NCBI GenBank assembly: GCA_963729875.1
Contig: CAVSPR010000004.1
Coordinates: forward strand, 62,001 to 126,000
Direction of reading: 5' to 3'
Length of the DNA stretch: 64,000 bases
Origin: DATBSL01 sp963729875
Lineage (GTDB): Bacteria; Acidobacteriota; Vicinamibacteria; Fen-336
A model generated the notes under the pieces. The model saw nothing but the letters and a program-made list of their open reading frames with translations, was not told the DNA's origin and made no database searches. Below, in pieces: positions 52,928 through 62,310 of the stretch. Position 1 is the stretch's first letter; each line of letters starts with the position of its first letter. The translations under genes and the position numbers were made by a program.

Positions 52928-54306
52928 AGGTCGTCGTCGTCGGCGGGGGATTCGCGGGTCTCGCCGCCGCCACCCTGCTCCAGGAGCGGCGGCACGACGT
53001 CGTGCTCCTCGAGAGGCGGGGCGTCCTCGGCGGGCGGGCCACGTCCTCGCGGGACGCCGTGACCGGAGAGGACGTGGACAACGGCACGCACCTGATGCTG
53101 GGCGCCTACTCCTCGACCCTCGACCTCGTCCGGCGCGCGGGGGCGGGGGACCTCCTGCTCCCGCAGGACAACCTGAAGATCGAGTGGATCGACGAGAGGG
53201 GAAGGGCCGCGCTCGAGTGCCCCCCGCTCGCCGCTCCGCTGCACCTCCTCGCCGGCCTCCTCGGCCTGCGCGTGCCCCTCGCGGTGAAGGTGCAGGCGAT
53301 GCGCCTCGGCCTCGCGGTGCGCTTCGGCCGCCGGCCCTCGGGCCTCACCCTTGCCGAGTACTTCCGCCGCTGCGGCCAGGGCGAGGCGGCCCGCCGGCTG
53401 CTGTGGGACCCCCTCGCCCTCGCCGTGCTCAACGAGCCCGTCGAGCGGGCGGCGGCGGTGCTCTTCCACCGGGTGTACCAGGAGGCCTTCCTCCGCGACC
53501 ACCGGGCCTCGCGCCTCTTGTTCCTGCGGTGCGGCTGGGGCGTCCTGTTCGAACGCCTCGGGCGCTACTTCGAGAGCCGCGGCGGCACCGTGCGTCGCGG
53601 GGCGCGGGCCGACGCGATCCTGGTCGAAGGCGGACGTGCGACGGGGGTCCGCCACGCGCAGCGCGCGGCGACGCGGGAGGAGGTGGCCGCGGGCCGCGCG
53701 CCCGAGCCCCGCGTGGAGAGGGCCGACGCCGTGGTCGCCGCCGTGCCCGCCCCCGCCTTGAAGGGCCTTCTGCCGGACGAGTGGCGGGGGCGCCCCCCGT
53801 TCGGAGCGCTCGAGCGCCTCTCGGGCTCGCCCATCGTGTCGGTCGAGATGTGGCTCGATCGCGTGGTCGTGGACCGGCCGATGCTCGGCCTGCGCGCGTG
53901 CGACATGGAGTGGGTGTTCGACAAGGGGCGGCTCTACGGCCGCGAGGGCGCACCGCAGCACCTCGCGTTCATCGTGAGCGCGGCCTACCGCAGCGCGGGG
54001 AAGACGAACGCGGAGCTGGTCGCGGCCGCCGAGGGCGCGCTGCGCCGCTACTTCCCGGCGATGGCGGGAGCGCGGGTCGAGCGCACTCTCGTCCTGCGCG
54101 AGCCCTCCGCCACGTTCGCCTCGAGCCCGCAGGTCGAGGCCCTCCGCCCCGGCCCCGACGCGCCGATCGCGGGCCTCTTCCTGGCCGGGGACTGGACCGA
54201 CACCGGGCTGCCCGCGACGATCGAGGGAGCCGTGCGCAGCGGCCTGCGCGCGGCCCGGCACGCGCGGGCCTTCCTGCTGTCCCACGGCCGGCCGGCGGGG
54301 CCGTGA
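52924..54306 (+). CDS. hpnE: hydroxysqualene dehydroxylase
   Basis: FAD-dependent amine-oxidase-fold enzyme that reduces hydroxysqualene to squalene. The 460-residue product begins with the dinucleotide-binding motif VVVGGGFAGLAAATLL (residues 4-19) and ERRGVLGGRATS. The substrate region includes DNGTHLMLGAY, and the C-terminal FAD motif is LAGDWTDTGLPATIEGAVRSG. ATG 52924 overlaps hpnD. No squalene-hopene cyclase gene is present in the window, so hopanoid production is likely but not shown. Confidence 0.92.
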   Translation: MKVVVVGGGFAGLAAATLLQERRHDVVLLERRGVLGGRATSSRDAVTGEDVDNGTHLMLGAYSSTLDLVRRAGAGDLLLPQDNLKIEWIDERGRAALECPPLAAPLHLLAGLLGLRVPLAVKVQAMRLGLAVRFGRRPSGLTLAEYFRRCGQGEAARRLLWDPLALAVLNEPVERAAAVLFHRVYQEAFLRDHRASRLLFLRCGWGVLFERLGRYFESRGGTVRRGARADAILVEGGRATGVRHAQRAATREEVAAGRAPEPRVERADAVVAAVPAPALKGLLPDEWRGRPPFGALERLSGSPIVSVEMWLDRVVVDRPMLGLRACDMEWVFDKGRLYGREGAPQHLAFIVSAAYRSAGKTNAELVAAAEGALRRYFPAMAGARVERTLVLREPSATFASSPQVEALRPGPDAPIAGLFLAGDWTDTGLPATIEGAVRSGLRAARHARAFLLSHGRPAGP

Positions 54307-54452
54307 GACCACACTGCTTCCCTCGCCTGCGCTGGGCGGCCGCCCTGTGCCTGGCGGTGTACGTGCCCGCCTATGCGCTCGCCTACTCGCTCGGTCACCT
54401 GCTCCTGTCGAAGCTCTGCGCGGTGGCCGGGGCCGGGGTGCCGCCGAAGTAG
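54303..54452 (+). CDS. small single-span membrane protein after hpnE
   Basis: A 49-residue product: a short basic start, one hydrophobic span (AAALCLAVYVPAYALAYSLG) and a short tail. GTG 54303 overlaps the hpnE stop (GTGA), the same coupling that joins hpnC, hpnD and hpnE, which argues for a real gene. Its last 58 bases overlap the 3' end of the minus-strand gene. Function unknown. Confidence 0.5.
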   Translation: MRPHCFPRLRWAAALCLAVYVPAYALAYSLGHLLLSKLCAVAGAGVPPK

Positions 54453-54916
54453 CTCGCGCCGTCCTGCCAGGACGTCGTCGCGGGGCTGAAGACGACGAGC
54501 GGCCGGTCCGACCGGGCGGCCCACAGCGCCCACAGCTCGTCCCGCTCCAGCGGCCCGACGAGCTGGGCGTCGAGGACGCCGAGCACCCGCCCCCCGACCC
54601 GCTCCACGCGCTCGTCGACCGGCCACTGCTCCTCGCCGGCCCGGAGGGCGCGCCGGCCTCCCGGCCCCTCGTTGGTTGGCGCGAAGATCGCTTCGCCCGG
54701 GCCGAGCCCCGAGTCCGCCCACTCGCCGTGGGCGGCGTCGTAGAAGAGCCATCGCCCGGCGACGGGGTTCAGCACGAGCCGGTCCCCCGAGAGGTCCAGC
54801 GTCCATTCCCCCGTCGTCCCCGCGCAGTCCGGCAGGGCGCCCTCGGCCTGCCACCGCAGGAAGCGCCGCTCGATGTCGAGCTGGCTGGCGAGCCGGCCAG
54901 GGTCAGTCGAGGTCAT
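54395..54916 (-). CDS. hypothetical protein, 173 residues
   Basis: Soluble-looking protein without a signal peptide or recognised domain. Segments such as GEWTLDLSGDRLVLNP, RWLFYDAAHGEW and RDELWALWAARSDRPLVVFS suggest a beta-rich fold. ATG 54916 overlaps the end of the upstream gene by 14 bases, so it is the last member of a three-gene minus-strand set. The 3' end overlaps the small membrane protein gene on the other strand. Codon use supports coding. Confidence 0.65.
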   Translation of the reverse strand: MTSTDPGRLASQLDIERRFLRWQAEGALPDCAGTTGEWTLDLSGDRLVLNPVAGRWLFYDAAHGEWADSGLGPGEAIFAPTNEGPGGRRALRAGEEQWPVDERVERVGGRVLGVLDAQLVGPLERDELWALWAARSDRPLVVFSPATTSWQDGASYFGGTPAPATAQSFDRSR

Positions 54917-56983
54917 TGAAGCGTCCCGCCCGGCGGTAGGACTGGACCATCGTGTCGATCTGCTTCAGTCGGGCGGCCTTCTCGGCCTCGGTCCCGGGTC
55001 CAGTGCGGACGCTCTCCGCCTCCTTCCGCCGGAAGGTCTCGAGGCCCTGGTCCTCGGTGCCGCCCGCTTTCGTCGCCGCGCGAACCTCGTCGTGCACCCG
55101 GCACTCGGCGGCCTCCTGCCCGAAGTCGCCGGAGCCCTTGAAGCGCATGTCCGCCCCCAGCCGCTCCTTCCAGCGGGCGCGCCACTCGGCCTCCGGCACC
55201 ATCTGCCTCTGGCCCCCGCGCATCCCTTCCCAGTAGTCGAGCACGTAGCGGCGGCCGTCGGGCAGGATGACCCGTGTCGCCACGTGGTTGCAGGGCTTGA
55301 TCCACGTGTCGTACGCGGCGAGCACCTGTCCGGGCACCGAGGAGTCCCGGACGACGTCCACGAGCGCGAGGTCGACGATCGCCGCGTCGGCGGCGTCGCC
55401 GAGGACCTCGCGCAGTCGCGCCTTCGTGTCCGCGACGCCGAGGTCTCCGGCCTGCTCGCAGCGGATGGGCTTGCTGGGCACGTGGCCTGCCGGGGGCAGG
55501 CCCGAGGCGTTGTTGCCCGGAGAATCGGAGGTGTAGACGGCCCACGCCACGGCGTCCACCACTCGCTGGACCGGGAGGACCTGGTCGTAGCCGGGGTTGA
55601 CGACCCGGTAGCCCTGGTCGAGCAGCTGACGCTGCCCCTCTCGAAAGCCATCCTGGAGCCCGACCGCCACGGCATCGGCCCCGATGCGCTCGGCGTCCTG
55701 TTGGACCTCGTCTTCCAGCGACCGGATCTCGCCGTCCCGCCGGTCGATCGACTGCCGGCGCGCATCGATCCTCCGATCGCCCGCGGAGATGTCACGGGCC
55801 ACGTCGCCGAGGTCGTCGGGACGGCACATGTCGGCCAGGTCTGTCTCCGCCTTGCGGTCGAGCCAGGCGTGCCGCTGCCGGTCCTGGGCGTAGAGGTTCG
55901 GCGAGACCCACCCGCCAACCTCGGCGCTCCACACCTCTCCGAGGTCGTTCGTGTCGCCGTCGGCGTGGGGCGGCTCGGCGAAGAGCACCTGCGGGGGAGG
56001 CGGCGGCTCCGGCGCGGTGGTGAGAAGGCCGCCGAGGCCGCCGAGAAGGTCTCCGAGGCCGGCCCCGTTGGCGCGCGCGAGCAACCAGGCGCCGAGGCCG
56101 GTGAGCAACCCGCTCCCGAAGGTCGCCGCGGCCGTCTCGCCCGCCGTCGGAGGTTCCGGCTCCCGCGATTCCGGTTCCTGCGGTATGTCCCCGTCGTTTC
56201 CCCCGGCGTTCGACCCCCGGCGCCCCCGGCGTCCGGGCTGGCGGCCGCCTCGCCGGGTGCCGCCGCCTCGACGCCCGTGGCCGGCTCGGGGACGGCCGTC
56301 GGTTCCGCCGTCGGCTCCGCCGTCGGCTCGCTCGGGCGGGTGGCGGGGGGCGAGAGCTTCTGCGACGACTGCAGCTCGCCGACGGGGAGCTGCAGCAGGC
56401 AGCCGTAGGACCAGGGATCGAAGGCCTGGTTTCGCTCCTTCCACTGGTCGTACATGACGAAGCGCCCCTTGGCGCCCTCTCCCACCCATTCCATCTTGCG
56501 GTCGACGATGTGGCCCTCGACCACGCTGACCGTCATCTGCAGCCGGCCGTCCGCGTCGGACTGACCGGTCACGACACCTTCGTAGTTCACGCGCATGTAC
56601 TCGCCGTCGTCCCGGTCCTTGCAGCTGCGGTAGTAGTTGCGCGCCCGTGAGACCCATCGCCCCTCGAGGACCCCGCGGACGAAGGTGGCGCGGATCTCCT
56701 GCTGATAGTCGATGTCGACGATGCAGTCAGGAACACTGTGGTGATCCGTGTGCGTGTACGTCTGGGCGACCTCGGTTCCCCGGAACCGGAAGACGGCCTT
56801 GTCGCCTTCCAACTGCTCCGCGGTCAGCTTTCCGGAGCCTGTTTTGTCCCGATACCACCCGCTCGTGGGCCGGACGTCGAAGTCCCGCGGCAGCAGGAGC
56901 AGCACCTCCTCGGCCCACCCGGGACCGGCGAGCCCCGCCGCGAGGAGAGCGGCGATGCAAAGGGGCCGACCCGCGCGCCTCAT
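54903..56983 (-). CDS. exported protein with possible transglutaminase-like C-terminus (one frameshift)
   Basis: About 690 residues when one frame change in a G-run near 56215 is bridged. Signal peptide about 1-24 (LCIAALLAAGLAGPGWA). The N-terminal part (YRDKTGSGKLTAEQLEGDKA, YTHTDHHSVPDCIVDI) is beta-rich. A low-complexity linker has Pro/Glu/Ala repeats (EPTAEPTAEPTAVPEP). A hydrophobic Gly/Leu stretch (FGSGLLTGLGAWLLARANG) could span a membrane. The C-terminus has KPCNHVATRVILPDGRRY followed by VLDYWEG, with His and Asp spaced as in papain/transglutaminase-like enzymes; an upstream Cys (PIRCEQAGD) could complete a triad. That is tentative. It overlaps both neighbours. Confidence 0.6.
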
Positions 56984-57537
56984 GCCACGCCTCGGCGCAG
57001 GAGGGAAGCGCGTGCCAGGAGGGTGGCGCTCTGCCCGACCACGAGCCCGGTTCCGAAGAGCAGGAGCACCATCCCCGACGCCGGCACACGCCCCAGCGCG
57101 ACGGCGAGGAGCTGCTGGAGGAGGAAGACGGCTCCCCAGATCGCGAGATGGGCAACGCCGCCTTGGCGTCGGACGAGCCCGCCCTCGAGCCGGAGCCGGG
57201 TGGCGAAGGACCAGGCGGCCCCGAGCAGCCCTCCGAACAGGAGCGCGGCGAGCCAGACGAGCGGCCCGACGCGCACGCCGAGCAGGCCCGCGAACACGAG
57301 GACGCTGAGCGCGCTGACCGCGATGGAGAGGAGCTGCGCCTTCGTCGACACCGTGGTCGAGCGCCGCGTCGTCCGCACCATCGCGACGACCGAGAGCACC
57401 GTCATCCCCACGCCGAGCAGGGCGAGCAGGCGGAAGAAGAGCGGCGGGCTGACCACGAGGACGACGAGCGCGACGACCGCCGCCAGGAAGGCCAGCACGA
57501 GCGCGCACCCGGCGAGCAGCCACCGCTTCGTGTCCAT
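56980..57537 (-). CDS. small multi-pass membrane protein
   Basis: A 185-residue integral membrane protein with about five or six hydrophobic helices (LVLAFLAAVVALVVLVVS, RLLALLGVGMTVLSVVAM, LLSIAVSALSVLVFAGLLG and others). ATG 57537 follows GGAGG. Its stop overlaps the ATG of the exported protein (ATGA), so the two are coupled. No family recognised. Confidence 0.68.
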   Translation of the reverse strand: MDTKRWLLAGCALVLAFLAAVVALVVLVVSPPLFFRLLALLGVGMTVLSVVAMVRTTRRSTTVSTKAQLLSIAVSALSVLVFAGLLGVRVGPLVWLAALLFGGLLGAAWSFATRLRLEGGLVRRQGGVAHLAIWGAVFLLQQLLAVALGRVPASGMVLLLFGTGLVVGQSATLLARASLLRRGVA

Positions 57538-57669
57538 CAAGCCTCCGTCGTGCCGAGAGAGCAAGCCACGTGCCACCGCATTTCGAGCCCGGAGTGTGCG
57601 GGGCGCTGGGCCGCAGGGCTCATGCCGGTGAGCCGAACGATCCGGGGGTGTCTCGATTCCGGCGCCGCG

Positions 57670-59211
57670 CTACAGCCGGCGCGTGACGTTCGGGAAAGAC
57701 CGCCAGACCGGCACGCCGCAGAAGTGCTCGCCCTCGGTGCACCGGGGCGTGACGTGGCCATTGCGCAGGACGCACGGCGGGCCCATGTGGCGGACGAGCC
57801 GGGGGTGGACGGCCCGCACCTGATCGAGCTCGTCCATCGAGGCCCGGTAGATCTCCTCCTGCGCGTTGAAGCAGGTGCGCAGGACCCACTTGTGGGAGAG
57901 GTACAGCAGGCTGCCGCTCTCGTGGAAGCGCAGGGCCTTCGCGTTCGGCAGCAGGTAGAGCGCCGCCTCGAGCGGGACGCCCATCTCGAGCAGGCGGTTC
58001 TTGGCCGCCCACGCCCGCGCCATCGCCTCCTCGTACTCCGCCCGCGCGGCGGGGTTCGCGGCGACGAGGGGAGGCGTCACGCAGTCGGGCCGGCGCGTGT
58101 CGGTGAGCGTCATGAGCGGCCGCGAGGCGGGGACCATCCGGTGCCGCTGGTCCTGGCTGTCCGCGGTGTGGGAGAGCTTCTTGAGGAAGGTATAGGTCGC
58201 GTGGTGCATGGCCCGGCCGAGGGGCGAGTGCACCGACAGCTGCAGCGTCTCCAGGCGGTAGCGGTTCAGGCCGGGGTCGAGGAGCCGCTCGAGGGCGTCG
58301 TCGTCACCGAGCTGGGCGGGGGAGGTCCCGAGGACGGCCCGCACCGCCTCGGCGGTCGTCTCCTCCGCCCGTGCCATGTGGTCCACGAGCAGGGAGACGC
58401 GGTCCCCGAGCCGCGCGTCGATCCGCGCCGCCTCGGAGTCGCCGTCCATCTCGACCCGGGGCAGGTGTGCCTCCACCACCCCGGTCTCTTCGAGCGGCCC
58501 CTGGCCGATACGCGCGAAGAAGGCGGGATCCCTCTCCTGCACGAGGCCGACCATCGCCTCCAGCACCGCGCGGGTCTCGGCCGGGGCGTCCCCCGTGCGC
58601 ATCATCCGGTAGAGCCGGTGGAGCACGATGCCCGAGACCGTGTGCACCATCGACGTGAAGGCCGCCACCGGGATCACGTAGCGGGCGATCTCGATCGCCT
58701 TCTTCTCGGCCTCGCGCTCGACCTTCTTCCGGCGTTTCTCGGAGGCGTTCGGGGTGAGGTGCCTCAGCTCGGAGAGGATCCGCAGGGTGTCGGCCTTGAG
58801 CAGCAGCGTGAGACGTCGGTAGCTCTCCCAGGCCGCCTCGACGGCGCCCTCGTAGACGGAGCGCGCCTCCGGCGACAGGCCCTCCGGCACGTGGACCCGC
58901 GCCTCGTCGAGCCTGACGAAGCGCTGGGACGACTGCTCGGAGTTGTAGAAGGGGTGGGAGTGGAGGAAGGACCAGACGAACTGGCGGCTCACGTTCTCGA
59001 GGCCGAACTCGAAGTGGGCGTGCTGCCAGACCGTGTGGTGGCCGGCCTCGAAGGTGAGCGGGCCGATCGTCTCCCGCTGGGCGTCCGTCACCTCGTCGGC
59101 GCCGATCACCCGCGGGGCGTAGCAGGTTCGGGCGGCGGCGATCCCCCCGTCGTAGGGGCGCACGGAAGCATGGCGCAGGGTGACGACGGGGGAGCCGGAG
59201 AGGACGGGCAT
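57670..59211 (-). CDS. double-length ThyX-like protein
   Basis: A 513-residue protein, twice the normal ThyX length, apparently with two ThyX-like units. ThyX makes dTMP from dUMP using FAD and methylene-THF. In the first half, FEAGHHTVWQHAHFEFGLEN and SRQFVWSF-FYNSEQSSQRF fit ThyX, but the RHR signature is replaced (LHSH). The second half has HHATYTFLKKLSHTADSQDQ, then RHRMVPASRPL, closer to the signature. Long helical inserts lie between. No thyA is seen. It could be the organism's thymidylate synthase or a paralogue with another role. ATG 59211 lies 10 nt after a TAGTCT hexamer. Confidence 0.78.
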   Translation of the reverse strand: MPVLSGSPVVTLRHASVRPYDGGIAAARTCYAPRVIGADEVTDAQRETIGPLTFEAGHHTVWQHAHFEFGLENVSRQFVWSFLHSHPFYNSEQSSQRFVRLDEARVHVPEGLSPEARSVYEGAVEAAWESYRRLTLLLKADTLRILSELRHLTPNASEKRRKKVEREAEKKAIEIARYVIPVAAFTSMVHTVSGIVLHRLYRMMRTGDAPAETRAVLEAMVGLVQERDPAFFARIGQGPLEETGVVEAHLPRVEMDGDSEAARIDARLGDRVSLLVDHMARAEETTAEAVRAVLGTSPAQLGDDDALERLLDPGLNRYRLETLQLSVHSPLGRAMHHATYTFLKKLSHTADSQDQRHRMVPASRPLMTLTDTRRPDCVTPPLVAANPAARAEYEEAMARAWAAKNRLLEMGVPLEAALYLLPNAKALRFHESGSLLYLSHKWVLRTCFNAQEEIYRASMDELDQVRAVHPRLVRHMGPPCVLRNGHVTPRCTEGEHFCGVPVWRSFPNVTRRL

Positions 59212-59477
59212 GGAGATGGAAAGACTAGCCGACCTCGCGGCCGGCCGGCAAACGGCGGCCCGAGCTCGCCGGGCTCAGGGAGTGTTCAGCTCGTCGAATC
59301 GCGCCTGGTAGGCCGCATTGCCGAACCGGAACCGGCCCTTCCCATCCGGCGATGCGGTGCCGCGGAGCACTCGGCAGGAAGGCGGATTGCAACACGAGGT
59401 TCCTCGCGTGCTCCCGAGGAGGGTTGATCCCCTGCTCGCGATGAGTGGCGGATTCTGCGGACCGAGGACGCTCCGAG
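59212..59477. other. intergenic region with possible gene remnant
   Basis: 266 bases. The left end holds the ThyX-like gene's TAGTCT hexamer (59227-59222, minus strand). On the minus strand a short stretch ending at 59275 reads GRFRFGNAAYQARFDELNTP-stop with good codon use, but no start or upstream domain joins it, so it may be the tail of a lost gene. Nothing else recognised. Confidence 0.3.
59222..59227 (-). promoter_or_regulatory. possible -10 hexamer of the ThyX-like gene
   Basis: TAGTCT (59227-59222, minus strand) lies 10 nt before ATG 59211 with no Shine-Dalgarno. The match is weak; it is listed for its position. Confidence 0.25.
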
Positions 59478-60431
59478 TCATGGCCGGGGAGGCCTGCGCG
59501 TGAACGACTCGGCGACGTGGCGGAACGCCGGGACGTACTCGGCGGCCCGCGACGCCTCCACCATCCCGACGATCAGGACGTAGTTGCGTCCTTCCGAGAG
59601 GACCACCTGGTAGAGCCGCAGCGGCAGACCGGACTCCGAGTGCGTGGCGTCGGCCTCGAGCTCCCAGGCCTCGAGACCGTCGATGCGCAGGGGGCGTCCG
59701 CGGAGAACCTGGACCCCCCGGACCGTCACCGTGCGCCGCGCGCGCTCCTCCGCGAACGCCCGCAGGTCGGTGAGATCGGCCTCGGCCACCGAGAGCCCGA
59801 CGAAGCAGCGGGGCACGCCGGGGGCGAGGGGCGCGGAGCCGCCGTCCGGCGTGAGCGAGACCATGTTCCCCATGCGGCTGCCGATCCTGAGCCCGGGACC
59901 CGGATCGACGCGGAACGGCAGGCCCTCGAAGGCGTCCGCTGGCCCCTCCCGTGCGAGCACGGTCGAGAGCACGGCCCGGCGCAAGGGCGCCTCGAGCGTC
60001 TCGGCGAGGGACTCGGGGAACGTGGCCGTCACGAGGACGCTCGCGGACTCGTCGCCGCAGACGACCATCCACTTGGCGAAGAGGACGTCGCCCGCCTGCT
60101 GATGGACGTGGGCGAGCAAACCCTCCGCGGCTCCCGGGATCGTCGCGGGCTCCGAGTGCAGGAGCGTCATGCCGCGGCCCGCCAGGCCCTCTCGGCTCAT
60201 CCCGCCCCGGACCTTCGCGTAGGGCCCCGGGATCTCGGTGACCATGATCGAGGACGAGGTGTCGGGCTGCTGGAAGCCGGGAAAGCGATTGGCCGGCTCG
60301 AACCCGGCGGGTGGCTCGAGGGACACGCGCGTCCCCGGCACGCGCACCGCCCCTGCTTCGGCGACGGGCGCGAAGACAGAGAGAACGCCCAGAAGTCCGG
60401 CGAGAACGCGAAGGCTCCGCGCCGGGGTCAC
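59478..60431 (-). CDS. exported protein of unknown function
   Basis: A 317-residue product with a signal peptide (LRVLAGLLGVLSVFAPVAEA). It has two similar-looking halves: RVPGTRVSLEPPAGFEPANR through SVLVTATFPESLAETLEAPL, then GLPFRVDPGPGLRIG through GRNYVLIVGMVEASRAAEYV-FRHVAESF. Each resembles the PsbP/DcrB-like fold found in small exported proteins; this is a weak, by-eye similarity. GTG 60431 overlaps the stop of the Sel1-repeat gene (GTGA), so the two are co-translated. Confidence 0.7.
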   Translation of the reverse strand: MTPARSLRVLAGLLGVLSVFAPVAEAGAVRVPGTRVSLEPPAGFEPANRFPGFQQPDTSSSIMVTEIPGPYAKVRGGMSREGLAGRGMTLLHSEPATIPGAAEGLLAHVHQQAGDVLFAKWMVVCGDESASVLVTATFPESLAETLEAPLRRAVLSTVLAREGPADAFEGLPFRVDPGPGLRIGSRMGNMVSLTPDGGSAPLAPGVPRCFVGLSVAEADLTDLRAFAEERARRTVTVRGVQVLRGRPLRIDGLEAWELEADATHSESGLPLRLYQVVLSEGRNYVLIVGMVEASRAAEYVPAFRHVAESFTRRPPRP

Positions 60432-61855
60432 TTCCACTCCGAGCCGCAGCGCTTCAGCAACTCGGGCAGCTTCTTCGAGAGCCACTCCCACTGCGACTCC
60501 TCCTTGCCCTCCTCGAGGCTCTTCCAGAACGCCTGCCTCTCCGCAGGGGTGGTGGCGTCCACGAACGCGCGGCCGGTGCACTCGCAGCGCCGCACGGCGA
60601 CGTGGTAGTCCATGTTCTCGTTCAGCGCCCGGTTGATGCATCCGAGGGCCGTTTCCCGCTCCGCCCACTCCGGCTCGGGAATCGGGTGCCCGGCCAGGTA
60701 GGCGAGGAGCACCCGCTCGGCCTCCGGCGCCCGGCGCCCAAGGCCCTGCTCGCCCGCGAAGACGCTCCTGGATTGCGTCACGCAGGCGTCGGAGGACAAC
60801 TCCAACGACACCCGGGCGGGCTCCGGGGTCCGGCTCTTCGATGAGCCCTCCGCCGTGAGCGCGACCCACAGGGCGTCACGGTTCTCGACCCGCCAGAAGA
60901 ACGCCGCCACCTCGTGGTAGCGGGCGTTCTCGGGGTCCTTCCCCGTGCAGAGCTCGCTGAGCGTCTCGATGCGCCACAGCTCGTCGCGGGCGACCGCGAT
61001 CGCCTCCTCGAGGCTCATGGTCTTCCCGTCCCCCGGGCCGAGGGCGGGCACCGGCTTGCAGTCCTTCTTCTGCTCGCACAGCAGTGCGAGGTTGTGGGCC
61101 GCCTCCGCGGAGCCGTTCTCCGCGGCCCGCCTCAGCCAGCCCTCCGCCACCTTCAGGTCCTTCGCGATGCCATCGCCGGTGAAGTAGCGCAAGCCCACGG
61201 CGGCCTGGAGCGTCACGTTTCCGCCCTCCGCGCCCCTCGTGTACCACTCGAGGCCCTTCGCCGGGTCCTTCGCCGTGCCGTAGCCGTTGAAGCAGTAGTT
61301 CCCGACGAGGTGAAAACCCGTCGGGTCCCCGGCGGTCGCCGCGCCGAGCGCATACCGGAAGGCGAGCTCAGGCGGGTCGGTCACGCCGTCCCGCTGCTCG
61401 ATCTGCTGCGCGGCCAGGACCATCGACGGCGCGTCGCCGTTGTCGGCCGCGCAGCGGATCCAGAACGCGGCCTCCTGCGGGTCGCGATCGGCGAGCTGAC
61501 CCCCGAGGAGCTCGCGCCCGAGCCGGGCCTGGTACGTTACGACGCCGTTGTGGGCGAAGTGGCGGATCGTGGCCTCGTTCAGGACCGTGCGTGGGTCGAC
61601 GACGAAGGCGGGGTTGGTCGGGGGGCAGGGGTTCCCGAGTTTCTGCTTCTCGTAGCGGGGGATCCGGGGGATGTGCACGCCCCGGTCGACACCGATGTGG
61701 ACTCCCCCGGCGCCGGCACCGGGCTGCTGCTGTGCCAGCGTGGCCGGCGCCGCGAGCAGGAAACCCGCCAGGCTGACGTGTACCGCGAAGCGAAGCACCT
61801 GTGCTCTCCCTCGGCCCGTGCGGGGGCTCCTCCTCGTCCTCGTGGACGCGGTCAT
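60428..61855 (-). CDS. exported Sel1-repeat protein
   Basis: A 475-residue protein with an N-terminal signal peptide after a basic start (HVSLAGFLLAAPATLAQ). The central part has Sel1-like (TPR-related) repeats of about 36 residues: EAAFWIRCAADNGDAPSMVL, LAFRYALGAATAGDPTGFHL, GLEWYTRGAEGGNVTLQAAV, and VAEGWLRRAAENGSAEAAHN. Such repeats bind partner proteins, often with envelope regulators. The Cys-containing C-terminal region (CINRALNENMDYHVAVRRCE) is unassigned. ATG at 61855 is the only good start. It is coupled to the exported protein downstream. Confidence 0.8.
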   Translation of the reverse strand: MTASTRTRRSPRTGRGRAQVLRFAVHVSLAGFLLAAPATLAQQQPGAGAGGVHIGVDRGVHIPRIPRYEKQKLGNPCPPTNPAFVVDPRTVLNEATIRHFAHNGVVTYQARLGRELLGGQLADRDPQEAAFWIRCAADNGDAPSMVLAAQQIEQRDGVTDPPELAFRYALGAATAGDPTGFHLVGNYCFNGYGTAKDPAKGLEWYTRGAEGGNVTLQAAVGLRYFTGDGIAKDLKVAEGWLRRAAENGSAEAAHNLALLCEQKKDCKPVPALGPGDGKTMSLEEAIAVARDELWRIETLSELCTGKDPENARYHEVAAFFWRVENRDALWVALTAEGSSKSRTPEPARVSLELSSDACVTQSRSVFAGEQGLGRRAPEAERVLLAYLAGHPIPEPEWAERETALGCINRALNENMDYHVAVRRCECTGRAFVDATTPAERQAFWKSLEEGKEESQWEWLSKKLPELLKRCGSEWK

Positions 61856-61859
61856 TGCT

Positions 61860-62310
61860 TCACGGCAAGGCGTGGCCGACGACTCCCTCCTGCGCCCAGC
61901 CGCGCGTGGCGAGCACCGTGTACTCGTTCAGGTCCGTCGTCCACAGGTGGAGGGGGAGCGCGACGTGAGCGAGGCGATAGAGCGGGACGGTCAATCCGGC
62001 GATGGCGGAGGGCAGGATGTAGCCGTCGACGTTCTCCTGGATCCAGCCGCGGGTCCCCAGCACGTCGTACTCGTTGCGATCCGTCGTCCACAGGTGCTGG
62101 CGGATGCCCGGGTGGTACAGCCGGTACAGGGGAACCGGGGTGACCCCGGAGACGGGCGTCGCGGCCAGGTAGACGCGGTGCGCCACCCCCTCCTGGATCC
62201 AGCCGCGGGTCCCGAGCACGAGGTACTCGTACGCGTCCGTGGTGTAGTGGTGCTCCTTCGTGATGTCGCTGTACAGGCGATAGCGGTCCGCCGTCTCCGA
62301 GGGCGCCCCC
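61860..62310 (-). repeat. long direct repeat, copy 1 (DUF5648-coding)
   Basis: About 450 bases nearly identical to 63453-63903 in the same orientation, differing at scattered single bases. It codes for the three C-terminal DUF5648-type repeats of the gene that contains it. Confidence 0.85.

Noticed and set aside
59275..60072. A minus-strand frame ending GNAAYQARFDELNTP
   Set aside because: Most of it is antisense or alternate-frame to the exported protein at 59478-60431; only the last 20 or so codons look natural, so it is noted as a possible remnant only.
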